Assembly (NCBI GenBank): GCA_002329405.1
Contig: DCTE01000173.1
Span: forward strand, 1-15,006
Direction of reading: 5' to 3'
DNA from: Ruminococcaceae bacterium UBA1448
GTDB lineage: Bacteria; Bacillota; Clostridia; Oscillospirales; Ruminococcaceae
Length of the DNA stretch: 15,006 nucleotides
Shown: one piece after another, positions 7,005 to 13,959 of the stretch
How the letters are laid out: the number at the start of each line of letters is the position of its first letter
Numbering within the stretch: the stretch's first letter is position 1
Translations under genes and position numbers: made by a program
The notes under the pieces: model-generated
The model's input: the letters and a program-made list of their open reading frames with translations, nothing else
The model's database searches: none
Told to the model about the DNA's origin: nothing

Positions 7005-7925
7005 TCAAACCTCTTCCGGCCCCATCAGTTTGACCAGAACAGCCTTTTGTGCGTGCAGGCGGTTTTCTGCTTCGTCAAAGATTTCGTTTGCATGAGCTTC
7101 GAAAACTTTGGTGGTGATTTCTTCTTCGCGGTGAGCGGGCAGGCAGTGGAGGACCATTGCGCCGGGGCGGGCAGCTGCGAGCACCTTGTCATTGATCTGG
7201 AAGCCGGCAAACGCTTTGCGTCTTTCGACAGCTTCGCCTTCCTGGCCCATCGAAGCCCAGACGTCGGTTTCGAGGACATCTGCATTGGCAGCCATCTCTT
7301 CGACATTGTCACTGAGGCGGAAGCTGCTTCCATATTTTTTCGCAAATTCAATGACGGTGGGATGGGGGTGATAGCCTTCCGGGCAGGCAACCGATACTCT
7401 CATGCCTACGGTCAATGCGCCGACAATCAGCGAGTTGGCCATGTTGTTGCCGTCGCCGATGTAGCAGAAATTGAGTCCTTCAAAAGCACCTTTGTATTCA
7501 CGAATGGTCATCAGGTCAGCCAGTACCTGGCAGGGGTGCGCATAGTCGGTCAGACCATTGATGATCGGAATGCAGCCGAACCCGGCCAGATCCTCAACCT
7601 CTTTCTGTTCAAAGGTACGGATCATGATACCGTTCAGGTAACGGGAGAGTACACGCGCGGTATCCTGGACAGGTTCGCCGCGGCCGATCTGAAGGTCACG
7701 GGAGGAGAGGAACTGTGCCAGGCCGCCCAGCTGGTACATACCGGTTTCAAACGAAACGCGGGTACGGGTGGAAGCTTTCTGGAATATCATGCCGAGGGTC
7801 TTGCCTTCCAGCAGATGATGAGGAATGCCATGTTTCTGGTCATATTTGAGCTGATCCGCAAGGTTGAGGATATCAATAATTTCTTCCTGGGTCAGATCAG
7901 ACATTTTCAGAAGATGCTTGGTCAT
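7005..7925 (-). CDS. argF: Ornithine carbamoyltransferase
   Basis: ArgF condenses ornithine with carbamoyl phosphate to give citrulline. The 306 aa match the anabolic family. Key sites are the carbamoyl-phosphate motif STRTR (52-56), HPCQ (130-133), DVWASMG (221-227) with the SMG ornithine loop, and HCLP (260-263) with catalytic C261. The SMG loop and HCLP motif separate it from aspartate carbamoyltransferase. I chose the ATG at 7925 because AAAGGA lies about 9 nt upstream; the longer frame to 8051 would run through the promoter and into the end of argD. The gene is last in the cluster, 104 nt after argD, with its own promoter and a terminator. An anabolic role is supported by the argC-J-B-D neighbours and the lack of arcA and arcC nearby. 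Confidence 0.96.
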   Translation of the reverse strand: MTKHLLKMSDLTQEEIIDILNLADQLKYDQKHGIPHHLLEGKTLGMIFQKASTRTRVSFETGMYQLGGLAQFLSSRDLQIGRGEPVQDTARVLSRYLNGIMIRTFEQKEVEDLAGFGCIPIINGLTDYAHPCQVLADLMTIREYKGAFEGLNFCYIGDGNNMANSLIVGALTVGMRVSVACPEGYHPHPTVIEFAKKYGSSFRLSDNVEEMAANADVLETDVWASMGQEGEAVERRKAFAGFQINDKVLAAARPGAMVLHCLPAHREEEITTKVFEAHANEIFDEAENRLHAQKAVLVKLMGPEEV

Positions 7926-7997
7926 GAGAATACATCCTTTCATACAATTAAATTGATTGCCGGTTGGTCCTGCCGGCGTCTGTCTGGGGAAAACAAT

Positions 7998-8026
7998 ATT
8001 ATAGCATGTTTTAAAATATGCGTCAA
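7998..8026 (-). promoter_or_regulatory. Sigma-A promoter for argF
   Basis: On the minus strand, TTGACG (8021-8026), a 17-nt spacer and TATAAT (7998-8003), with TGC directly before the -10, give a near-consensus extended -10 promoter. The -35 is only 3 nt from the argD stop codon. The predicted start is near 7991, leaving a leader of about 65 nt. Confidence 0.88.
8004..8021. promoter_or_regulatory. argF operator (candidate): 18-nt near-palindrome in the argF promoter, candidate ArgR operator
   Basis: The + strand reads GCATGTTTTAAAATATGC. It matches its reverse complement at 16 of 18 positions and fills the spacer between -35 and -10. ARG boxes bound by the ArgR/AhrC repressor family are 18-bp, AT-rich imperfect palindromes that often overlap promoters of arginine genes. 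This fits in length, symmetry and place, but it does not match the TGAAT...ATTCA form closely, so the assignment is inference. Confidence 0.5.
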
Positions 8027-8029
8027 GGG

Positions 8030-9202
8030 TTATTGGTCGATCACGCTGCACAAAATTTTAATTCCAGCTTCCAGCTCCTCATCGCTGATGGTGAGCGGCG
8101 GCAGCAGGCGGATTTTTGTCTTTGCCGTCAGTACCAGCAGACCAGCCTGCATACAGGCCTCCCGGACATCGGCAGCTGTCTTATCTTTCAGCGCAATCCC
8201 GATCATCATGCCAAGGCCGGTTACCGATTCAACCTTGCTGCATGTACTTAAAGCGGCGCGAATCTTGTCTCCTTTGCGGCGGACATCCTCCAGCAGTTTC
8301 TCGTCCAGTTTGGAAAGGACCACATTTGCGCCTGCACAAACCACCGGGTTTCCGCCGAAGGTAGAGCCGTGGCTGGATGCGCCCATAACCTTTTCCAGCC
8401 GTTTATCCACCAGCACTGCGCCGATCGGCAGACCGCCGCCCAGCCCTTTTGCCAGCGTAGTGATATCCGGGTGGACGTCAAACTGTTCAGAAGCAAGCAG
8501 AGTACCGGTACGGCCAACACCGGTCTGTACCTCATCGGCGATCAGCAGCAGGTCATGTTCAGCGCAGAATTCCGCGACAGCTTTGACATAAGCTGCATCC
8601 AGCGGCACGACGCCGCCTTCACCCTGTACAAACTCAATCATGACTGCGCACACCTTTTCGTCGCAGGCTTTCTGGAGTGCCTCAAAGGAGTTCGCTTCGG
8701 CATAGACAAATCCTTCGGTAAAGGGGAAGAAGAAGTTATGAAAGACCTCCTGGCCGGTTGCAGCCAGCGTTGTGACGGTACGTCCATGGAAGGAGTTGAC
8801 CAGTGTGACAATCCGGTCGCGGCCGGCACCGTATTTGTCAAAACTGTATTTTCTGGCGACCTTGATTGCGCCTTCATTTGCTTCAGCACCTGAGTTGCCG
8901 AAGAATACCTTCGCGTATCCTGTGCGGCTGCACAGGGTATCGGCAAGCTGTACATCCGGGGTGGTATAGTACAAATTCGAGATATGCTGCAAAGTTGCTG
9001 CCTGATCGGAAACCGCCTTTACCCAGTCGGGGTCACAGAACCCCAGCGCATTGACGCCAATGCCGGTTGTAAAGTCGATGTATTCCTTGCCGTTGATATC
9101 GGTGCAGCGGCTGCCGCTTCCTTTGACGGCGCAGAGGTCGCTCCGGCCGTAGGTATTCATAATCCGCGCCTGGTCCAGCGCCTTGATTTCTTCAAAAGTC
9201 AT
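8030..9202 (-). CDS. argD: Acetylornithine aminotransferase
   Basis: This PLP-dependent class III aminotransferase converts N-acetylglutamate semialdehyde to N-acetylornithine with glutamate as amino donor. The 390 aa match the family. Visible motifs are FGNSGAEANEGAIK (101-114), SFHGRT (137-142), EFVQGEGG (190-197), ADEVQTGVGRTG (222-233, PLP-contacting D223), the Schiff-base lysine K252 in TLAKGLGGG, and HGSTFGGNP (278-286). The ATG at 9202 follows a GGAAAGGAAGGG ribosome binding site; the frame upstream to 9349 lies inside argB. It is 31 nt after argB and shares the argCJBD transcript. Related ornithine or succinylornithine transaminases look similar, but the operon decides the assignment. 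Confidence 0.95.
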   Translation of the reverse strand: MTFEEIKALDQARIMNTYGRSDLCAVKGSGSRCTDINGKEYIDFTTGIGVNALGFCDPDWVKAVSDQAATLQHISNLYYTTPDVQLADTLCSRTGYAKVFFGNSGAEANEGAIKVARKYSFDKYGAGRDRIVTLVNSFHGRTVTTLAATGQEVFHNFFFPFTEGFVYAEANSFEALQKACDEKVCAVMIEFVQGEGGVVPLDAAYVKAVAEFCAEHDLLLIADEVQTGVGRTGTLLASEQFDVHPDITTLAKGLGGGLPIGAVLVDKRLEKVMGASSHGSTFGGNPVVCAGANVVLSKLDEKLLEDVRRKGDKIRAALSTCSKVESVTGLGMMIGIALKDKTAADVREACMQAGLLVLTAKTKIRLLPPLTISDEELEAGIKILCSVIDQ

Positions 9203-9233
9203 GGTAATATACCCTTCCTTTCCCGTCCGAAAA

Positions 9234-10094
9234 TCAGTTGAACAGTGTCCCGACACCTTCATTGGACAGGATCTCAATGAGGATCGAATGGGGGATACGT
9301 CCGTCGATGATGCAGGTCTTGGAGACGCCTCTTCTGACCGCTTCAACACAGCACTCGATCTTTGGAATCATACCGCCGGAGATGATGCCCTGCTTGATCA
9401 AAAAGGGGACATCCGATACATTGACATGCGGAATCAGGGTAGACTCATCGTTTTTATCCCGCAGAAGGCCCTTGATATCGGTCATCAGAATCAGGTTTTC
9501 AGCGCCCAGTGCTGCTGCAATCCGTGCAGCGGCGGTATCCGCGTTGATGTTGTAGACCTGGCCTTCCGAGTCAGTCGCAACGGTTGCGATAACCGGGATA
9601 AACCCGCATTTGAGGGCATCGGTGATCGGTTTGATGTCAACGCCGGTGATCTCGCCAACGAAACCAAGGTCTTCTCCAGCCTCCAGCTTTTTGACCTTGA
9701 TCATCTCGCCGTCCGAACCGCACAGACCCAGCGATTTACCGCCGTGGTGCTGCAGCGAGGAGACCAGCGATTTGTTGACCTTTCCAGCCAGCACCATCCG
9801 CACGACTTCGGCGGTTTCAGCGTCGGTATAGCGCAGCCCACCGACAAACCGGCTTTCAATGCCCAGTTTGCCGAGCATTTCACTGATTTCCGGGCCGCCG
9901 CCGTGGACCAGTACGACTTTGATGCCGACCAGCCCCAGCAGGACGATATCGCTCATAACCGCGTCCTTCAGTTCCGGGCTGGTCATTGCATTGCCGCCGT
10001 ATTTGACGACGACAACTTTGTCATGATATTTCTGGATATAGGGGAGTGCCTGATTGAGGACTTGCGCCTTAATTAAATTGTCAACCTTTTCCAT
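9234..10094 (-). CDS. argB: Acetylglutamate kinase
   Basis: ArgB phosphorylates N-acetylglutamate, usually the controlled step in the cyclic arginine pathway. The 286 aa show the amino-acid-kinase fold: VVVKYGGNAM with K31, HGGGPE (64-69), RFVGGLRYTD (82-91), NINADTAAA (182-190) and GGMIPK with K245. An N-terminal helix of about 22 residues precedes K31. Arginine-inhibited hexameric kinases, such as those of Thermotoga and Pseudomonas, carry such a helix, while the shorter E. coli enzyme does not, so feedback inhibition by arginine is likely (inference). The ATG at 10094 is preferred because of the upstream AAGGAAGGG. The ATG at 10118, 3 nt after the argJ stop, has a poor ribosome binding site. 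Confidence 0.96.
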   Translation of the reverse strand: MEKVDNLIKAQVLNQALPYIQKYHDKVVVVKYGGNAMTSPELKDAVMSDIVLLGLVGIKVVLVHGGGPEISEMLGKLGIESRFVGGLRYTDAETAEVVRMVLAGKVNKSLVSSLQHHGGKSLGLCGSDGEMIKVKKLEAGEDLGFVGEITGVDIKPITDALKCGFIPVIATVATDSEGQVYNINADTAAARIAAALGAENLILMTDIKGLLRDKNDESTLIPHVNVSDVPFLIKQGIISGGMIPKIECCVEAVRRGVSKTCIIDGRIPHSILIEILSNEGVGTLFN

Positions 10095-10121
10095 CGGTCT
10101 GTAACCCTTCCTTTCCATCCA

Positions 10122-11363
10122 TCAGGTGCGGTAATCGCCGTTGATGCGGACATAATCGTACGTCAGGTCGCATCCCCAGGCAATTGCATGTTCTTCGCCG
10201 TCGTTGAGATTGATCAGCAGCTTGACTTCCGGCTGGGAGAGGATTTCCTTCGCGATCTCTTCCGAGAAGGGGACGCCTGCGCCTGCTTCACATACCGGCA
10301 GAACGCCTGCCGCGGATGCAAAGGACATATCCACCTTGTTGACATCGACATCAACCGGTGCGTAACCGATTGCGCACAGCGCACGGCCCCAGTTGGCGTC
10401 TGCACCAAAGATGGCGGTTTTCATCAGCGAAGAGCAGATGACTGATTTGGCGATGATTCTGGCCTGCTCCCTATTCCGGGCCCCCGAGACGGTGCATTCG
10501 ACCAGGCGGGTCGCGCCCTCGCCGTCGGCAGCGATCATTCTCGACAGGTTCATCAGTACGACATACAGCGCGTTGACAAACTGGGAGAAATCTTCATTCT
10601 GCCGGTCGATCAGTTTATTTCCGGCAGCACCTGAAGCCATGATGCAGCAGGTGTCATTTGTGGAGGTATCGCCGTCGACACTCACCATATTAAAAGTATC
10701 GTCCACAACCTTTTTCAGAGCGGTCTGGAGCAGTTCAGGTGTAATGCTGGCGTCGGTTGTCAGGAAACAGAGCATGGTTGCCATGTTCGGATGAATCATG
10801 CCGGAACCCTTTGCACAGCCGCCGATGGTGCATTTTTTGCCATCAAGGTCAAATTCGACAGCGACATGTTTGGGCTGGGTATCGGTGGTCATGATGCCTT
10901 CTTCAAAATGCAGGCCGCCTTCCGGGCTGTCGGTAAGCTCACCGGCCAGATCAGCGATGCTGCTTTGAATCGGTTCAAGCGGCAGTGGCTGGCCGATAAC
11001 GCCGGTCGAAGCGACGACGATGTCTTCCGGTTTGATTCCCAGCTGTTTTGCTGCGATTTTGGCCATACCTTCCGCCTTTTCGATTCCGTCGGCATTACAG
11101 GTATTGGCGATGCCGGAGTTGACGATAACTGCCTGGGCATAGCCGTCGGCGATGTGTGCTTTGGTGACGGTGATCGGCGCGCCTTTTACCCTATTCTGAG
11201 TATAAACGGCAGCAGTCGGAACCGGTGCTGCTGTGACCAGCAGTGAGAGGTCTTTTTTTGTTTTATTTTTACGGATGCCGCAGTGAACGCCGCTGGCCCG
11301 AAAGCCTTTTGCAGCGACAACACCGCCATCGACAAACGAATATCCTTCAAATTGAACCAACAT
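10122..11363 (-). CDS. argJ: Glutamate N-acetyltransferase / ornithine acetyltransferase
   Basis: ArgJ moves the acetyl group from N-acetylornithine to glutamate, releasing ornithine and regenerating N-acetylglutamate; some members also use acetyl-CoA. The 413 aa match the family. The autocleavage site is present as KGSGMIHPNMATML (185-198), with cleavage expected between A195 and T196; T196 becomes the nucleophile of the beta chain. The N-terminal region has TAAPVPTAAVYTQNRVKGAP (44-63), with VNSGIANTCNADG further on, where many members have NSGNAN, so I85 is a mild departure. The ATG at 11363 follows AAAGGAG by 8 nt. The gene lies 33 nt after argC. Its presence implies the acetyl-recycling route; no argE or argA is seen here. 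Confidence 0.97.
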   Translation of the reverse strand: MLVQFEGYSFVDGGVVAAKGFRASGVHCGIRKNKTKKDLSLLVTAAPVPTAAVYTQNRVKGAPITVTKAHIADGYAQAVIVNSGIANTCNADGIEKAEGMAKIAAKQLGIKPEDIVVASTGVIGQPLPLEPIQSSIADLAGELTDSPEGGLHFEEGIMTTDTQPKHVAVEFDLDGKKCTIGGCAKGSGMIHPNMATMLCFLTTDASITPELLQTALKKVVDDTFNMVSVDGDTSTNDTCCIMASGAAGNKLIDRQNEDFSQFVNALYVVLMNLSRMIAADGEGATRLVECTVSGARNREQARIIAKSVICSSLMKTAIFGADANWGRALCAIGYAPVDVDVNKVDMSFASAAGVLPVCEAGAGVPFSEEIAKEILSQPEVKLLINLNDGEEHAIAWGCDLTYDYVRINGDYRT

Positions 11364-11396
11364 GTTGCAAACTCCTTTATCTCAAGCCAAAATTGA

Positions 11397-12338
11397 TTAC
11401 AGATTCAGTCCGTATCCTTCCGGCGCACCGGTCATGATATTGAAACACTGGATTGCGGCTCCGGACGCGCCCTTTCCGAGGTTGTCAAACACTGCGTTGA
11501 CCGTCACACGTTCATCGTTGCCGGTGATATATATTTTCATTCCATCCCAGCCGGACAGCTTGTTTCCGGCCATAAATGAACCGTCTTCCGCTTCTGCGCC
11601 AAACGGGGCAGTCTGTACCAGCCCGTCGGTATAGTAGCTGCTGAACAGTTCCCAGATGTCCCGAACGCCTGCTTTTTTGGTCAGCAGCCTGGTGTACAGC
11701 GGGACAGTGACGACCATGCCCGCGTAATAATCCGCGACAATCGGGGTAAACAGCGGTTCAGCCGCCAGCCCGGGGATGGCTTTCATCTCTTTGAGGTGTT
11801 TGTGCTGCTGGCTCATCGCATATTCCCGCGGAGCATCCAGCAGGGGGGAGCGGCCTTCCCCTTCATACTGTGCAATCATTTTTTTGCCGCCGCCGCTGTA
11901 GCCGGTCAGCGAAAATGCGGATACCGGATAATCGGCTGCCATCAGCCCGCTTTTGATTAGCGGATAGACACAGGCGATAAAACCGCTCGCATGGCATCCG
12001 GGTACCGCGACACGATTGCCGTTTCGGATACCTTCCCGGAATGCGGGAGAAAGTTCGGGAAATCCGTAATTCCAGCCCGGCAGCGTCCGGTGGGCGGTCG
12101 AAGCGTCGATAATCCGCACATTCCCTTCTGCCATCGAGACAGCCTCCACAGCGGCAGCGTCCGGCAGGCAAAGGAAGGTAATATCCGATGCGTTGATCAG
12201 TTTTTTGCGTTCGTCGGGGTCCTTGCGTTTTTCAGGGTCGATGGTCAGCAGTTCGACGTCATCCCGGACCGAGATCCGTTCGTGAATCCGAAGGCCGGTT
12301 GTGCCCTCGCTTCCGTCGATAAAGATTTTGGTTTTCAT
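11397..12338 (-). CDS. argC: N-acetyl-gamma-glutamyl-phosphate reductase, type 2
   Basis: ArgC reduces N-acetylglutamyl phosphate to the semialdehyde with NADPH. The 313-aa protein opens with KIFIDGSEGTTGLRIHERI and has the catalytic cysteine C115 in VPGCHASGF, the pattern of the type 2 family. The common type 1 enzymes are longer (about 340 aa), begin VGASGYAG and carry NPGCYPT. SLTGYSGGGKKMI (143-155) and QQHKHLKE (177-184) are further type 2-like segments. The ATG at 12338 has a purine-rich ribosome binding region; AAGGA lies about 12 nt upstream, a little far. The frame upstream to 12389 crosses the promoter at 12374-12402 and is rejected. It heads the argCJBD unit. Confidence 0.94.
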   Translation of the reverse strand: MKTKIFIDGSEGTTGLRIHERISVRDDVELLTIDPEKRKDPDERKKLINASDITFLCLPDAAAVEAVSMAEGNVRIIDASTAHRTLPGWNYGFPELSPAFREGIRNGNRVAVPGCHASGFIACVYPLIKSGLMAADYPVSAFSLTGYSGGGKKMIAQYEGEGRSPLLDAPREYAMSQQHKHLKEMKAIPGLAAEPLFTPIVADYYAGMVVTVPLYTRLLTKKAGVRDIWELFSSYYTDGLVQTAPFGAEAEDGSFMAGNKLSGWDGMKIYITGNDERVTVNAVFDNLGKGASGAAIQCFNIMTGAPEGYGLNL

Positions 12339-12357
12339 ACACTCTCTTCTTCCTTTA

Positions 12358-12372
12358 TGGTTTACCAAACCA
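12358..12372. promoter_or_regulatory. 15-nt palindrome at the predicted argC transcription start
   Basis: TGGTTT and AAACCA form perfect 6-nt arms around a 3-nt centre. The site spans the predicted start (near 12367), where a repressor operator or a 5'-end mRNA hairpin would lie. It does not match the ARG-box form, and I cannot name a regulator. Confidence 0.4.
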
Positions 12373-12373
12373 C

Positions 12374-12402
12374 AGTATATCATCTTCAATCCAGTTGGTC
12401 AA
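12374..12402 (-). promoter_or_regulatory. Sigma-A promoter for argCJBD, inside the 3' end of argH
   Basis: On the minus strand, TTGACC (12397-12402), a 17-nt spacer and TATACT (12374-12379), with TGA directly before the -10, form a strong extended -10 promoter. The -35 lies within the last codons of argH. The predicted start near 12367 gives a leader of about 29 nt. The genes argCJBD can therefore be transcribed apart from argGH. Confidence 0.82.
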
Positions 12403-13768
12403 GCTGGAAAAGTGCCCACCGGATCTGTTCTTCCACCCGCTCCTTTGCAGGGCCGCCGATGCAGTCGCGGCTGAACGCACAGGCAGTCAGGTCAATTGCC
12501 TGGTAAATGTCCTCTTCAAAGACCGGCGAAAGTGCCTGATATTCCGCCAGCGGCAGCGTTTCCAGTGTCAGCCCTTTCTGGACGCACAGTCCGACCAACT
12601 GGCCGGTGATCTTGTAGGCATCCCGGAAGGGGACACCCTTTTTGGTCAGATAGTCGGCGCAGTCGGTTGCATTGATAAATCCTTTTGCGGCAGCAGCGCG
12701 CATATTGTCTTTGAGGACAGTTGCGGTGCGGAGCATCGGTTCAAAGGTCGACAGGCAGAGCTTGACGGTATCGACCGCGTCAAAGATTGCTTCCTTGTCT
12801 TCCTGCATATCTTTGTTGTAGGCAAGCGGCAGTGATTTCATCATCGACAGCAGCGTGACAAGATCACCATATACCCGTCCGGTTTTGCCTCTGACCAGTT
12901 CAGCGACGTCCGGGTTTTTCTTTTGGGGCATGATGGAAGAGCCGGTTGCGAAGGCGTCGTCCAGTTCAAGAAATTTGAATTCCCAGCTGCACCAGAGAAT
13001 AACCTCTTCCGAGAATCTCGAAAGGTGCATCATAATCAGCGAAATTGCGCTTGCAAGCTCAATACAGAAATCACGATCGGATACGCCGTCCAGCGTGTTC
13101 ATCACCGGCGCGGTAAATCCAAGCAGCGAAGCGGTCATCTCCCGGTCGATCGGATAGGTCGTACCGGCCAGTGCGCCGCTGCCGAGCGGGCAGAAGTTCA
13201 TCCGCTTTTTGAGGTCGCCAAGCCTTCCGAGGTCACGGATAAACATGCTTGCATATGCCATCAGGTGCTGCCCGAAGGTGATCGGCTGGGCGCGCTGCAG
13301 GTGGGTATATCCCGGCATGATCGTTTCGGTATTCTCCAGTGCCATATCGCACAGCGTCTTGATCAGTGTAACCGTCAGTGCCTTGATCTCATCAACTTCA
13401 TCCCGCAGAAGCAGCCGGATATCCAGCGCGACCTGGTCATTGCGGCTGCGTGCGGTATGGAGCCGTTTGCCTGCGTCACCGATACGGGAAGTCAGTTCGG
13501 CCTCGATAAACATATGGATATCTTCCGCCTGTGGGTCAAACTGCAAAGCACCGCTGTCGATATCCTCCCGGATGCTGCCCAGCCCTTCGATAATTGCGTC
13601 GGCGTCTGCCTGCGAGATGATGCCCTGATGAGCCAGCATTGTCGCGTGTGCAATCGAACCGGTAATATCATGGCGGTACATCCGCGCGTCAAAAGAAATA
13701 GAAGAGTTGAAGTCATTTACACCCTGGTCGGTTTCCTTGGTAAACCGTCCCGCCCACATTTTAGCCAT
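12386..13768 (-). CDS. argH: Argininosuccinate lyase
   Basis: ArgH splits argininosuccinate into arginine and fumarate, the last step of the pathway. The 460 aa match the fumarase/aspartase superfamily member. Motifs visible are WAGRF at the N-terminus, TARSRNDQ (105-112), THLQRAQP (155-162, catalytic-region H156), and the family signature GSSIMPQKKNP (276-286), whose serine belongs to the flexible catalytic loop. The ATG at 13768 follows AAGGA by 7 nt. It lies 191 nt after argG, with two hairpins between them, and I found no convincing promoter there, so it may depend on read-through or processing of the argG transcript. Its end contains the argC promoter. Confidence 0.97.
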   Translation of the reverse strand: MAKMWAGRFTKETDQGVNDFNSSISFDARMYRHDITGSIAHATMLAHQGIISQADADAIIEGLGSIREDIDSGALQFDPQAEDIHMFIEAELTSRIGDAGKRLHTARSRNDQVALDIRLLLRDEVDEIKALTVTLIKTLCDMALENTETIMPGYTHLQRAQPITFGQHLMAYASMFIRDLGRLGDLKKRMNFCPLGSGALAGTTYPIDREMTASLLGFTAPVMNTLDGVSDRDFCIELASAISLIMMHLSRFSEEVILWCSWEFKFLELDDAFATGSSIMPQKKNPDVAELVRGKTGRVYGDLVTLLSMMKSLPLAYNKDMQEDKEAIFDAVDTVKLCLSTFEPMLRTATVLKDNMRAAAAKGFINATDCADYLTKKGVPFRDAYKITGQLVGLCVQKGLTLETLPLAEYQALSPVFEEDIYQAIDLTACAFSRDCIGGPAKERVEEQIRWALFQLDQLD

Positions 13769-13818
13769 AAAACCATCCTTATCTGTCGTTGAATATCAGT
13801 TTGCTGTAGTTTCCATTT

Positions 13819-13858
13819 TGGGGTTATAACCGGCCTCTTCCTTCCGGTCACAACCCCA
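13819..13858 (-). promoter_or_regulatory. Long stem-loop in the argH leader
   Basis: Arms 13819-13833 and 13844-13858 pair over 15 positions around a 10-nt loop. On the + strand two positions are A-C mismatches, but on the minus-strand RNA both become G-U pairs, so the stem is continuous only in the argH direction. The loop reads AAGGAAGAGG in that RNA. No T-run follows, so it is not a standard terminator. It may stabilise the argH mRNA 5' region, mark an RNase cut, or bind a regulator; these roles are inference. Confidence 0.55.
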
Positions 13859-13871
13859 GAATAGAGCTGTT

Positions 13872-13911
13872 AAAAACAATGTAAGGGAGACGTCCGCAAA
13901 CGCCTCCCTTA
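13872..13911 (-). terminator. Terminator-like hairpin between argG and argH
   Basis: Arms 13882-13892 and 13901-13911 pair over 11 positions around an 8-nt loop; one A-C mismatch on the + strand becomes a G-U pair in the minus-strand RNA. On that strand five T (complement of 13872-13876) follow after a 5-nt offset. The offset makes it a leaky or partial terminator. It starts 48 nt beyond the argG stop. Confidence 0.65.
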
Positions 13912-13959
13912 TCTTGTTTGGAAGCAGAAAATCAGATTGACCGCTTAACCTGTATTTGT

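Noticed and set aside
7945..7977. Regulatory elements in the argF leader (short palindrome 7945-7955, 5-bp stem 7959-7977)
   Set aside because: Both are too short to stand out from chance in an AT-rich leader.
7047..8591. Long + strand open frame opposite argF and argD (514 codons)
   Set aside because: It spans the antisense of two certain genes and the promoter between them, has no family motif and no ribosome binding site of note.
9183..10076. Long + strand open frame opposite argB (297 codons)
   Set aside because: Antisense shadow of a well-conserved gene; the sequence is what reverse-complement codon use produces.
12923..13792. Long + strand open frame opposite argH (289 codons)
   Set aside because: Antisense shadow of argH with no domain or start signal.
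13769..13959. T-box riboswitch in the argH leader
   Set aside because: Two hairpins are present, but I see no TGGnACC-type T-box sequence and no specifier stem, and the region is short for one.
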